From NCBI GenBank assembly GCA_031284445.1, contig JAISZW010000075.1, forward strand, positions 1-11,058: DNA of 11,058 bases, read 5' to 3'. The first letter of the stretch is position 1, and the number at the start of each line of letters is the position of its first letter. The stretch is from Candidatus Methanovirga basalitermitum. GTDB taxonomy: Archaea; Methanobacteriota; Methanobacteria; Methanobacteriales; Methanobacteriaceae. The position numbers and the translations under genes were made by a program. This document shows, piece by piece, positions 1 through 7,267 of the stretch. Below the pieces are notes generated by a model. That model was not told the origin of the DNA. It did no database searches and worked only from the letters and a program-made list of their open reading frames with translations.

Positions 1-118
1 GGAGAATTTGAACTTTAGTTGAAAGTTATAATCTAAAGTTTGGGGAGAATTTGAACTTTAGTTGAAAGTTATAATCTAAAGTTTGGGGAGAATTTGAACT
101 TTAGTTGAAAGTTATAAT
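1..118. repeat. 43-bp tandem repeat upstream of thiI (2 full copies, 1 partial)
   Basis: Copies begin at 1, 44 and 87, a period of exactly 43 bp. The first two are identical and the third stops matching after 118, where it runs into the thiI leader. The array touches the window edge, so more copies may lie to the left. Each full copy contains the inverted pair AACTTTAG / CTAAAGTT separated by 14 bases. The third copy keeps only the left arm. A TTATAAT sequence inside each copy could act as a TATA element. There are no unique spacers, so this is not a CRISPR array. Confidence 0.95.
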
Positions 119-131
119 ATGGGGAAGATTG

Positions 132-1286
132 ATGAAATATGATTTAATCATTGGCAGATATGGGGAAATTGCCTTAAAAAGTCCACGAGTGAGAAAAAGA
201 TTTGAAAATAAGCTAATTCATAACATAAAAGTGATCTTAGATTGTAAAATAAATCTCAATCAAGCAAGACTATTCATTTACCCAGAAAATTTTGATGAAG
301 GTTTAAAAAAATTATCAAGAGTTTTTGGGATTGTTTCTTATTCTCCAGCCATCAGTTTAAAAACTGATTTAAATGAGATTGAAAAGCATCTAACAGCTTA
401 TGTTGATGAACTTGAGAATTTAGGACTGATTAGTAGTGAAAAATCCTTTGCAATAAGAACAAGAAGAGTTGGAAAACATGAGATGACATCACAAGAGTTT
501 TCAGCATTCGCGGGGTCTGTAGTTGTAAGAAAACTGGGTAGTCCAGTCGATTTAACAAATCCATATATTACCATATTTCTTGAAATACGAGGAGACGATA
601 CATATATTTTTCACGAAAAGATTAAAGGTGCTGGGGGCTTACCTCTTGGAACACAAGGACGATTAGTTGCTCTTATTTCTAGTGGTATAGATTCCCCAGT
701 TGCAACATACCTAATGATGAAACGAGGATGTGAAATAGTAGCTATTCATTTCAATAATGACCCATTCGCTGGATTAAAAGTTACAGAAAACTTTAAAAAA
801 TTAATTAAGCAACTAAATAAGTATGCTGCTGATTCTAAAATTAAACCCATAGTGGTTGATTATGGAGAGTACTTAACAGCTTCTAAAGAATATGCCCCTG
901 AAAAGTTGACCTGTGTTCTTTGTAAATCAGGAATGTATAAAATTGCAGAGAAAATTGCTGAAAAAGAAGATGCATTAGCTATTGTTGATGGAAGTAGTCT
1001 TGGTCAAGTCGCATCTCAAACACTTCCCAATATATTAGCCACAAGAGAAAAAACAGAACTTCCAATTTTAAGTCCACTCATAGGTCTTGATAAAGTAGAA
1101 ATTGAAAAAATAGCTAAAAAAATAGGAACATTCCCAATTTCTGAATCTGATGATGGAGGATGTTCAGCTGTTCCTAGATATCCTGAAACTAATGCTGATT
1201 TATTTCAGGTAAACATGGCTAAAGAATCCATGAAACAAGATGAAGAAGTGGATAAAATAATTAATAAAATATATTTTGGACTGTAA
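132..1286 (+). CDS. thiI: tRNA 4-thiouridine synthase ThiI (archaeal, no rhodanese domain)
   Basis: ThiI adenylates U8 of tRNA and replaces its oxygen with sulfur to give 4-thiouridine; it acts in the cytoplasm. The 384-residue protein opens with the family's RYGEIALKSPRVRKRFE segment. An N-terminal ferredoxin-like region and a THUMP domain fill about residues 1-165. GGLPLGTQG then leads into the PP-loop SSGIDSP (about 183-189), which binds ATP. There is no C-terminal rhodanese domain, unlike the E. coli enzyme. Instead a CVLC pair (C261, C264) is present, which in the Methanococcus enzyme carries the sulfur chemistry. A further Cys (344) lies in GGCSAVPRYPE. I chose ATG at 132 because homologues begin at MxYDxIxxRYGE and GGGGA lies 6 nt upstream at 121-125. 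A TTG at 105 would add nine residues encoded inside the repeat. No gene follows for 3 kb, so it is monocistronic on this side. Confidence 0.95.
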   Translation: MKYDLIIGRYGEIALKSPRVRKRFENKLIHNIKVILDCKINLNQARLFIYPENFDEGLKKLSRVFGIVSYSPAISLKTDLNEIEKHLTAYVDELENLGLISSEKSFAIRTRRVGKHEMTSQEFSAFAGSVVVRKLGSPVDLTNPYITIFLEIRGDDTYIFHEKIKGAGGLPLGTQGRLVALISSGIDSPVATYLMMKRGCEIVAIHFNNDPFAGLKVTENFKKLIKQLNKYAADSKIKPIVVDYGEYLTASKEYAPEKLTCVLCKSGMYKIAEKIAEKEDALAIVDGSSLGQVASQTLPNILATREKTELPILSPLIGLDKVEIEKIAKKIGTFPISESDDGGCSAVPRYPETNADLFQVNMAKESMKQDEEVDKIINKIYFGL

Positions 1287-1897
1287 AGTTTTAGTCTCTT
1301 GATAAGACTTGTAATACTTTTACTTGTATAATTATCATGTTTATATTACTATTTCTTTGAATAATATTAATATCTTTGAATGGAAAAATCGTTTATCGCT
1401 AAAAGCGACCATCTAATATAATTAAAGAACCTATCCATAAAAAACATAGTTTATTAAGATGAATGTAAAAATAACAAAACTAAAAATCTGAATTATTAGA
1501 AACTGTTTTGTTTTATAGTTATTTAGTACTCGGGGTCATGATTTTTTCCGTGGAGGTGTTAGTTGACTTAATACATCATCATTCAATAGTATTCTGTGTG
1601 GTGTTTTTTTAGTTTCATAAATAATGGTATACACCAAACAATTAATACTTCATGAACTAATGAGTATTTTAGCAATTTCAACATTTTAAAACCTTTATCA
1701 AGTAATAAAAGTATCTAAGCTCTTAATTCTTCTTTTGATTTTTTAACAAAAAACAAAAACATTTAAAAATTTCTTATCATTTCCCTGAAGCTTAAAAATT
1801 TTTAGCCAGTATTTTTTTGAAAAAAATTAGAGGAATTTAACATATCATTTTATTTATTTTCCATATTATTCATTTTGATCGTGAAAATACATTTTGA
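1287..1897. other. gene-free AT-rich stretch downstream of thiI
   Basis: No gene is recognisable. A weak hairpin (AGTCT / AGACT) followed by a T-rich run lies just after the thiI stop, around 1293-1325, and could help end transcription. A small GC-rich hairpin (TCGCT, loop AAA, AGCGA) is at 1396-1408. A well-formed ribosome binding site, GGAGGTG, at 1553-1559 is followed by TTG-ACT-TAA, so it leads to nothing. It may be the remains of a lost gene start. Confidence 0.6.
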
Positions 1898-2059
1898 TAT
1901 TTTATAAATTACAGGCATGTTCTTTGGATTAGAGATTCAATTCCGCCCGTGACGATACTTAAAAACCTTGAAAAACTGAGAAAATTCTTCAATATTGAAA
2001 AAATTCCTGAATGCCTACATTTACAACCAAAACTTTAAAAAAGTTTAAAAAACGGGAAC

Positions 2060-2180
2060 GAAGAATGGATTCTTCTAAATTGTCTTTGGCAATAAACAAG
2101 TTTTCCTAAGTTGTTTCGTCCACACCTCGATAACAATCGAGGAATAAATTCTCCTAAATTAAAAGTCTTCGACTTTTAAT
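2060..2180 (-). ncRNA. cluster of three perfect hairpins, possible structured RNA on the minus strand
   Basis: Three perfect stem-loops lie within 121 bp of otherwise weakly structured DNA. On the minus strand they read: ATTAAAAGTC / GACTTTTAAT with a 3-nt loop (2180-2158), CCTCGAT / ATCGAGG with a 4-nt loop (2142-2125), and GAAGAAT / ATTCTTC around CC (2075-2060). The last is followed within a few bases by a run of six T on the minus strand, as at a terminator. Three similar TTAGGAGAA-like words lie near the stems. The segment is richer in GC than its flanks. I recognise no RNA family. It could equally be the end of a dead mobile element. Confidence 0.25.
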
Positions 2181-2473
2181 AATCAAGATTTTTTTAACAT
2201 TAAACATTTAAGTTTTGTTCAAAAATTAGCTATTCTAAAATATTTTGATCAAACTTTCCTTTCGAATGAAATGAGAGAGTTAGGAAGCGAAAATTCCGTT
2301 TATTTCTGAAAGAAATTCAGAGAAATTTATTTCTAGTTTTAAAAAGTTTGGATATAAATCATTCCTTTCATATACCCAAAAAACAATTTTAAAGTAAACA
2401 AGCTAAATAACTTGTTATCTTACCCACTAGAAATATTTAGCCTTAAAAAACATACAAATAAAAAGTTTCAAAG
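2181..2473. other. gene-free AT-rich stretch
   Basis: No gene recognised. Small stem-loops occur, for example GGAA / TTCC near 2283 and TCTGAA / TTCAGA near 2307-2323. The minus strand has an open run of about 40 codons ending near 2283, a length expected by chance at this base composition. Confidence 0.5.
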
Positions 2474-2520
2474 AGGCTGTTGCACAATTATTTTAACAAA
2501 GATTCAATTCTTATTTAAAT
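2474..2520 (+). repeat. left terminal inverted repeat of the 2474-3391 element
   Basis: Begins AGGCTGTTGCACAA and pairs with 3344-3391 in inverted orientation. The outer 23 bp match at 22 positions. Confidence 0.8.
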
Positions 2521-2539
2521 CAATTATTTTAATTAATAA

Positions 2540-2594
2540 AGGATTATAAATTTATTAATTTAAAAATTAAATATTTAAATTTATTTATAATCCT
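2540..2594. repeat. inverted repeat inside the decayed element
   Basis: AGGATTATAAAT (2540-2551) and ATTTATAATCCT (2583-2594) are perfect 12-bp arms around a 31-bp AT spacer. A second perfect pair, TAAAGTATGT (2830-2839) and ACATACTTTA (2894-2903), lies further into the element. Either could be an old transposase-binding site, an inner boundary of a nested element, or a hairpin. Confidence 0.7.
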
Positions 2595-3224
2595 AATAAA
2601 ATAATTTAAAATAGTTTAAATTAAAATAGGACATTCATACTCATTTAAAAATTTTTATTTATTTAAATTCTTTATTCATTGTAAAAATAATATAAGTAGT
2701 TTTATATTTAATTTAACTTATTATAATGATCTATTTTTATTTATAAAGAGTTTTTAGCCTCCAAACACGAAAAATATTCATTTTAGTTAAAATTAAAAAT
2801 TTGAATATTTAGATTTTGCAACATCCACTTAAAGTATGTTCTATATTATTAGAATTTTAATTTTGCAAAAAATATGATTAAAAAATAGTGTAGACATACT
2901 TTATATTTCTTTTTAAAAGAATTTGAGTTTTGTTTTTAGTTGCATAGTGTAAATATTTTATTATTTAGTTTATATTATTGTTAAAATTGTTTATTTATTT
3001 GATTATCTTTTTATTCATTTGATTTTGGTGATTGAGATTTGTCTTGCTGAATTAAGCATTTTTTAGCATTATATGATACTTTAATAATATTTTTTGGCTG
3101 ACCTAAAAAATGGTAACCTTTATATAGAGCCTTTAATAATAATATTATTAGGTAAACCTAAAAAATAAAATATTTGATCATATTAAAACTTTCAAATGCA
3201 ACAGTATTTTTGGTTAATCTCTTG

Positions 3225-3272
3225 TTAATAAATTATAAAGAAGGTGTTAAATTGAATATTTAGATAGTTAAT
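3225..3272 (+). repeat. diverged direct repeat, copy 1
   Basis: TTAATAAA-T-TATAAAG (3225-3240), an 11-nt variable spacer, then an exact 21-bp block (3252-3272) beginning TTGAATATTTAGATAG. The same arrangement recurs at 3423-3469. This copy lies inside the inverted-repeat-bounded element and the other lies outside it. Confidence 0.8.
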
Positions 3273-3343
3273 CTTATAAACGAATATAATTTTTTAATTT
3301 TTAAATTAAATAATTTATAACATTTTATTCATTGTAATATTAG

Positions 3344-3391
3344 ATTTAAAACGAGAATTAATTTTTGATTAAAATAATTGTTCAACAGCCT
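3344..3391 (-). repeat. right terminal inverted repeat of the 2474-3391 element
   Basis: On the minus strand this reads AGGCTGTTGAACAA and then follows the left end closely for about 47 bp. Confidence 0.8.
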
Positions 3392-3422
3392 TTTATAGGG
3401 AGATGTGTATTTTTGTTGAGTA

Positions 3423-3469
3423 TTAATAAACTATAAAGTTTTGTATATTTGAATATTTAGATAGTTAAT
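3423..3469 (+). repeat. diverged direct repeat, copy 2
   Basis: TTAATAAA-C-TATAAAG (3423-3438), a 10-nt spacer, then the same 21-bp block (3449-3469) as copy 1. It sits directly upstream of the small open frame at 3496 and could carry that frame's promoter. A 13-bp piece of the block (TTGAATATTTAGA) also occurs near 2800. Confidence 0.8.
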
Positions 3470-3495
3470 GTTTATATTAATCTGAGGTGTTTTTT

Positions 3496-3576
3496 ATGGA
3501 GTTTTTTTATGTTTTGATGTTGAGTGTTGCAATGGTTTTATATAGTATAATAATGGGATTTGTATGCTTCGTCTGA
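3496..3576 (+). CDS. possible 26-residue membrane peptide
   Basis: This is an ATG-started frame of 26 codons ending in TGA. The peptide begins MEFFYVLMLS and continues as one uninterrupted hydrophobic stretch with no charge after Glu2, enough for a single membrane span. A good ribosome binding site, GAGGTG (3484-3489), lies 6 nt before the ATG, and a TATA-like TTTATATTA (3471-3479) lies just before that. I do not recognise it. It could be a genuine small protein, the surviving N-terminus of a decayed membrane protein, or chance. No other intact gene is nearby. Confidence 0.3.
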   Translation: MEFFYVLMLSVAMVLYSIIMGFVCFV

Positions 3577-3839
3577 TGATAGTGGAGACTGTCCAGATTT
3601 TTACTGATAGTGTCCATTAAATATTCTATTTTTTTTATACTTTGGGGGGATATGATTCCACCTAAAAAGTATCACATACTATAAAAAATAGTATTACGCT
3701 CGTGGATTGATAGCAAAAAACATGACAATGTTAAAAAAATATTAAAAGGTAATACCATATGTTTACTAAAAGAGGCAAAGTTTTTCATCTTAAAAAAATA
3801 CCATTAAAAAGCTTAAAATAATAAATAATTGAATTATGG
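3577..3839 (+). other. gene-free stretch with a broken open frame
   Basis: An ATG at 3652, after a run of six G, starts MIPPKKYHIL and then meets a TAA at 3682. The same frame continues open for 40 more codons (LRSWIDSKKHDNVKK...) to a TAA at 3805. It looks like the remains of a small gene with one nonsense codon, but I cannot name a family, and runs of this length are expected by chance in such AT-rich DNA. At 3585-3618 a partly repeated TGATAGTG...TGTCCA motif occurs twice. Confidence 0.25.
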
Positions 3840-4168
3840 TCATATTCATCTGTATCTCAAGAGTTTAAAACATTTCTACCTATCCATAGGATTTTAAAAA
3901 GTTTTAATCTTTTTTTAAACCTTCAACTGTTCGATATTTCCTTTTTAATAGTCGTGGAAGAGCCACGCCAAAAAAATTCTCCGAGTTATTGTTTTTGTTG
4001 GGTAAAAACTTATGTTTAGTATGATTTATCGCTCTTTCAAATTTTTTCTATAGTCTTTTGAAAGAATTGTCTAGACTTGGATAATTCATCAGAACTTTCT
4101 TTTAATTTTGGTAGTGTTACTCGCAATTGGTTACAATGGGAAAACAGACCTATAAAGACTTGCAGAAA
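3840..4168 (-). pseudogene. transposase C-terminal relic (frameshift and stop codons)
   Basis: On the minus strand two overlapping open pieces form one broken protein. The first (4168-4040) reads FLQVFIGLFSHCNQLRV... through ...QKTIEKI and ends in TGA. The second (4041-3907), in another frame, reads FERAINHTKHKFLPNKNNNS and then ENFFGVALPRLLKRKYRT, ending in TAA. Further codons after that contain more stops. The NN-S-ENFF...LPRLLKRKYRT..GL pattern resembles the region around the last catalytic Glu of DDE-type transposases, where NN..E is followed by basic residues. I cannot assign the IS family. At least one frameshift and three stops make it non-functional. The N-terminal half is not visible upstream. 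Confidence 0.55.
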
Positions 4169-4457
4169 TTAAAAATACAAGGTTGGGGAGACAGATGTAT
4201 AAATAATCTTATTGATAGTTCATGAAAATGTTTGTACAAATTACAAAGGGGGGGGAAAAACTCATCAGAATACAAGAAAAGTCACCTTTAAAGAAAGAAA
4301 AAGGAAAAAAGACCAAAAAAATAGTGAAGAAGGAAAAAATAAGGATGGATTAAGTAAGTGTTGTAAGACATCTGCATATCAGAAAATATCTATTCAAAAC
4401 ACAATTTACAAGGTAATATTCTCAGAAAGGAATGTTTTATTCAAACTAAATTAGCTA
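4169..4457. other. gene-free stretch with an 8-G run
   Basis: Positions 4248-4255 are eight consecutive G, striking in DNA this AT-rich. A lysine-rich open frame of 80 codons (TTG at 4212 to 4454, +) spans the run, but it has no ribosome binding site, no recognisable domain and a low-complexity composition, so I do not call it a gene. The segment may contain the eroded 5' part of the transposase relic. Confidence 0.4.
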
Positions 4458-5540
4458 TTAATCATCCATTGCATCTAATTTCTCTGGAAAATATGTGTCA
4501 ACAACATATTCAAGCCCATACTTAGAAAATGCTTGCTGTTCTGCTTTTTTACCTATTTTTAACATTTTTTTAATCTCATTTTGCCAATGTTCACTTTTAT
4601 ATCTTGGGTCTTTAGCTAACTCATTTAACCTTAAAACATCGATTTCTTTTAAATTATCTGTTGGAAGTTCATAGTTTATAATATCACTTGCAGTAACACC
4701 TAAAAATTTAGCATCAGGAGTAGCTAAATCATGATTAACATGAGCAAGTTTTGCACTACCTGAAATAATAACCATTGCTATGTGAAAACCCCATGGATCT
4801 CCGTCGTTACAAACATAAACAGGCAACTTCAATTCTTGACTAACCCTTTTTAAGAATCTTCTTGTAGCACGAGCAGCTTGTCCTTTAAGACCTACAATCA
4901 AAGTATCAAATTTTTTATATGCTTGTTCCTGAACCATTCTATGAAACATTCCCATTGTTTCAACAGCTATTACCCTTCTAACATTATGTTCAACAAATTC
5001 TACTTCATCAATTGTTGGTGATATTGTATAGCCAGATTTACCTGATTTTAGTCCATTAATTTCAACATCACCTTCCTTAAATACAATATCTCCATAGACA
5101 GATGCACCATCTTCTTCTGGCATCAAACCTAAGTCTTCACGAGAAGAACTTATTGTAACTTCTAAATCCTCTGCAAGAATGTTAGACTCTTGTTGGTTTG
5201 CAAAAGGCAATCCCCAACCTTCACTAACATAATACATTTCCCTTAATGTAGCTGTTTTTTCTGTGTTAACAAGACCTTTACAGAAGTTGGAAACAAACAT
5301 CATTTGTCCAATTTTTCTAATCTGCTTTACATTTCCAAGAGACCTTTTACCATACCTATCCCCTAAAATAAAGTACTTTTTATCTTCATCATAGACAATA
5401 TTTGATGTTCCTCGTGATGGTACCTTAAGAGAAGGAATTTTTTGTTCATGAACATCCTCAATAATTGTCTGACCAAGCCCTTTAAGTTTGTTTAAAGTAA
5501 TTGCTTTTTTTTCGCTTATAACTTCTTTAGCTTCACTCAT
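4458..5540 (-). CDS. top6A: DNA topoisomerase VI subunit A (Spo11-like DNA-cleaving subunit)
   Basis: This is the cleaving subunit of the archaeal type IIB topoisomerase (A2B2), which passes one duplex through another to relax and decatenate DNA. The length of 360 residues is normal for the family. The winged-helix (CAP-like) domain holds the active-site tyrosine in LREMYYVSE; Y104 is the likely nucleophile by alignment with Spo11. The Toprim domain follows, with metal ligands E194 (IAVETMGMF) and D246/D248 (CNDGDPWGFH). The C-terminal part (about 270-360) contains the conserved LGVTASDI. ATG at 5540 is supported by GGGTGA at 5552-5547, 6 nt upstream. It lies 18 nt behind the top6B stop and is almost certainly cotranscribed with it. 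The next 3 kb downstream is gene-poor. Confidence 0.98.
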   Translation of the reverse strand: MSEAKEVISEKKAITLNKLKGLGQTIIEDVHEQKIPSLKVPSRGTSNIVYDEDKKYFILGDRYGKRSLGNVKQIRKIGQMMFVSNFCKGLVNTEKTATLREMYYVSEGWGLPFANQQESNILAEDLEVTISSSREDLGLMPEEDGASVYGDIVFKEGDVEINGLKSGKSGYTISPTIDEVEFVEHNVRRVIAVETMGMFHRMVQEQAYKKFDTLIVGLKGQAARATRRFLKRVSQELKLPVYVCNDGDPWGFHIAMVIISGSAKLAHVNHDLATPDAKFLGVTASDIINYELPTDNLKEIDVLRLNELAKDPRYKSEHWQNEIKKMLKIGKKAEQQAFSKYGLEYVVDTYFPEKLDAMDD

Positions 5541-5546
5541 AGATAT

Positions 5547-5552
5547 TCACCC
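5547..5552 (-). promoter_or_regulatory. ribosome binding site of top6A
   Basis: GGGTGA on the minus strand, 6 nt before the ATG, in the 18-nt gap after top6B. It indicates translation of top6A from a shared top6B-top6A transcript. Confidence 0.8.
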
Positions 5553-5558
5553 ATTTTC

Positions 5559-7256
5559 TCATTCATTAAAGTATTGGTCAAGACTATCAGAATCCTCACC
5601 TTTTTCAATTTTTTCATCGAAATTAACAACTTCATCTGCATCATCTTCTTCATCTGCTCTATCATCTGCCAAACCAATTTCTTCAGCTTTATCAGGATCT
5701 TCACCAAACAGTTCAGCTAAAGCCCTATGAGTAACCTTCGATAATACTTCTTTATACTCAGGCACATCAGTTTCAGCTAAAATAGCTGCTTCTCTTAATA
5801 TCAACGGGACATATTCCTCAAAAATTTTAGATCTCATTTCTTTCTCTTCAGCTGCCTTTTTAGCTCTTAAATATTTCTGTAATTTCCGAGCAACAATCAT
5901 TGATGCCTGCCTTACTTCATGGACTATCTCTGGTTCTGGTGCAACACTTTGCTTACCAGTAGATAGATATGGAACTTGAGTAGATATTATATTAACAAAA
6001 ATTGTTAATGGAATGTTATCCAAACTTTTAATTCCATATCGTTTCCAATCTACAGTTTTAAGAGCTTCTGTGATAGCACAACTACCTTGGTCAAATGTTA
6101 AAGGAACTCTATTTGCAAATCTCATTATCTCAGACTTTCTTTGTTCATTAACTATTCTTCCAGAGTCTCCACCATAAGCTAATCCAGTTTCAACAATAAA
6201 AGCAACTCCGCCTCTATATGAAACAGGTCTTCTTGTTGTGGCTTGGATAAATTCAGGCTTTAAAATTTCTTTCATTCCCTTTTCTATTTGTTCATTTCCA
6301 ATAGGAATAAGTCCTGAAGTAGGGGGAGCCATGAAATTCATTTTACCTATGGCTTGAACAATTTCTTCAGCTTCTATCCACTCCATACTCTTTGGACGCT
6401 TATTTAAATCAATTTTTGTAATTTCCTCTATTTCCTTTAATTTATTTTCAGACATTCTTGAAAGTGAACTTGAAAGTAAGCTTCTAAACCTCCGCTTGTC
6501 AGTATGCTTAGCCATAAAAATTAAGTCATCAGCAGTAACACCTTTAGGGTGAGGCAAAACTTCTTTTGGCAAAACAGGAACAATATCTGCAGCTCTTTTA
6601 AAAACATATTTTTCTCCTTCAGGATCTCTAAATATAATTTTTGCATGAGGATTTCCGACCATAGTTCTTCTAATATATTCAAATGCACCTTGTTCTGCTT
6701 TAGAGTAGGCTACTTCTTTAAATTGGAGTTCAATGGAAACCCCAGTAGAAATTGGGATGAATTCTTCCTTTTCCATTAAAAGACCTTTATTTTTCTTAAC
6801 ATCCATTTTAAAGGTCATTCTGATTCCTTTCAATTTTCCATCTTCAATATATGCAGAAGAAACTTTAGCTGGTTTACCAGTAGTCATTTGAGACAATAAA
6901 ACACACCCACTACAACCTAAACCTTGTTGACCTCTTGATTGAATGTTTCTAAATTTAGAGCCAGCAAACATTGAGCAATAAACCCGCATAATAAACTTTT
7001 CAGGGATTCCAGGTCCATTATCCGTATGTCTAAGTAAATAATGTTCTTTTCCTAATTTCTGAATATCTATTTTAACTTCAGGTAATATTCCTGCCTCTTC
7101 AGCAGCATCAAAACTATTAGTAATTAGTTCATGGAAAACCATGGTCAAAGACCTGATTTTACCTGAAAATCCTAACATTTGCTTGTTTTTTCTAAAAAAT
7201 TCTGATGGTGATAATTGTTGAAACTCCTCAAAGAGTTCTGATGCTTGTAATGACAA
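5559..7256 (-). CDS. top6B: DNA topoisomerase VI subunit B (GHKL ATPase subunit)
   Basis: This is the ATP-binding subunit that dimerises on ATP and drives strand passage by Top6A. From the revised start (565 residues): the GHKL Bergerat fold has the N box FHELITNSFDA (E43, N47), DNGPGIP (D79) and the glycine-rich lid GQQGLGCSG (about 109-117). An H2TH domain lies at about 235-310. The transducer domain includes the ATP-sensing lysine in STGKQS (K435). The tail is strongly acidic (about 530-565). I start at TTG 7256 rather than ATG 7310 because a perfect GGAGGT (7267-7262) sits 5 nt before the TTG and lies inside the longer frame. Homologues also begin close to AxELFEEFQxLSPSEFF. It is the first gene of the top6B-top6A operon. 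Confidence 0.97.
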   Translation of the reverse strand: MSLQASELFEEFQQLSPSEFFRKNKQMLGFSGKIRSLTMVFHELITNSFDAAEEAGILPEVKIDIQKLGKEHYLLRHTDNGPGIPEKFIMRVYCSMFAGSKFRNIQSRGQQGLGCSGCVLLSQMTTGKPAKVSSAYIEDGKLKGIRMTFKMDVKKNKGLLMEKEEFIPISTGVSIELQFKEVAYSKAEQGAFEYIRRTMVGNPHAKIIFRDPEGEKYVFKRAADIVPVLPKEVLPHPKGVTADDLIFMAKHTDKRRFRSLLSSSLSRMSENKLKEIEEITKIDLNKRPKSMEWIEAEEIVQAIGKMNFMAPPTSGLIPIGNEQIEKGMKEILKPEFIQATTRRPVSYRGGVAFIVETGLAYGGDSGRIVNEQRKSEIMRFANRVPLTFDQGSCAITEALKTVDWKRYGIKSLDNIPLTIFVNIISTQVPYLSTGKQSVAPEPEIVHEVRQASMIVARKLQKYLRAKKAAEEKEMRSKIFEEYVPLILREAAILAETDVPEYKEVLSKVTHRALAELFGEDPDKAEEIGLADDRADEEDDADEVVNFDEKIEKGEDSDSLDQYFNE

Positions 7257-7261
7257 ATTTA

Positions 7262-7267
7262 ACCTCC
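7262..7267 (-). promoter_or_regulatory. ribosome binding site that sets the top6B start (TTG)
   Basis: GGAGGT on the minus strand with a 5-nt spacer to TTG at 7256-7254. It is the strongest Shine-Dalgarno sequence seen before an annotated gene here and argues against the in-frame ATG 54 nt further upstream. Confidence 0.85.

Larger units (their letters stand above)
2474..3391. mobile_element. decayed insertion element bounded by long terminal inverted repeats
   Basis: The two ends are inverted repeats of each other. The outer 23 bp (2474-2496 and 3369-3391) differ at one position. The similarity continues inward to about 47-48 bp (2474-2520 and 3344-3391) with a few substitutions and two one-base gaps. 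The tips read AGGCTGTTG, resembling the GCTGTTGCA-type ends of several insertion sequences. The 918-bp interior has no open frame of useful length on either strand and is even richer in AT than the flanks, so it is a dead copy or a non-autonomous derivative. The flanking octamers TTTCAAAG and TTTATAGG match at 5 of 8 positions, so a target-site duplication is at best eroded. Confidence 0.75.

Noticed and set aside
1..118. CRISPR array
   Set aside because: The units are contiguous with no unique spacers, and no cas genes are visible.
105..131. TTG at 105 as the thiI start
   Set aside because: The extra nine residues are encoded by the tandem repeat, homologues start at the ATG at 132, and that ATG has a closer purine-rich site.
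2283..2409. Minus-strand open run of about 40 codons
   Set aside because: Runs of this length are expected several times by chance at this AT content, and there is no start signal or recognisable motif.
3585..3618. Repeated TGTCCA motif as an insertion sequence end
   Set aside because: Only two short imperfect copies in direct orientation, no paired terminus and no transposase beside it.
4212..4454. 80-codon lysine-rich open frame as a gene
   Set aside because: TTG start without a ribosome binding site, low complexity, a G8 run inside, no domain, and surrounded by transposon debris.
5488..5730. Serine-rich open frame on the plus strand
   Set aside because: It is antisense to the acidic C-terminus of Top6B and the start of Top6A; the serines come from the reverse complement of acidic codons.
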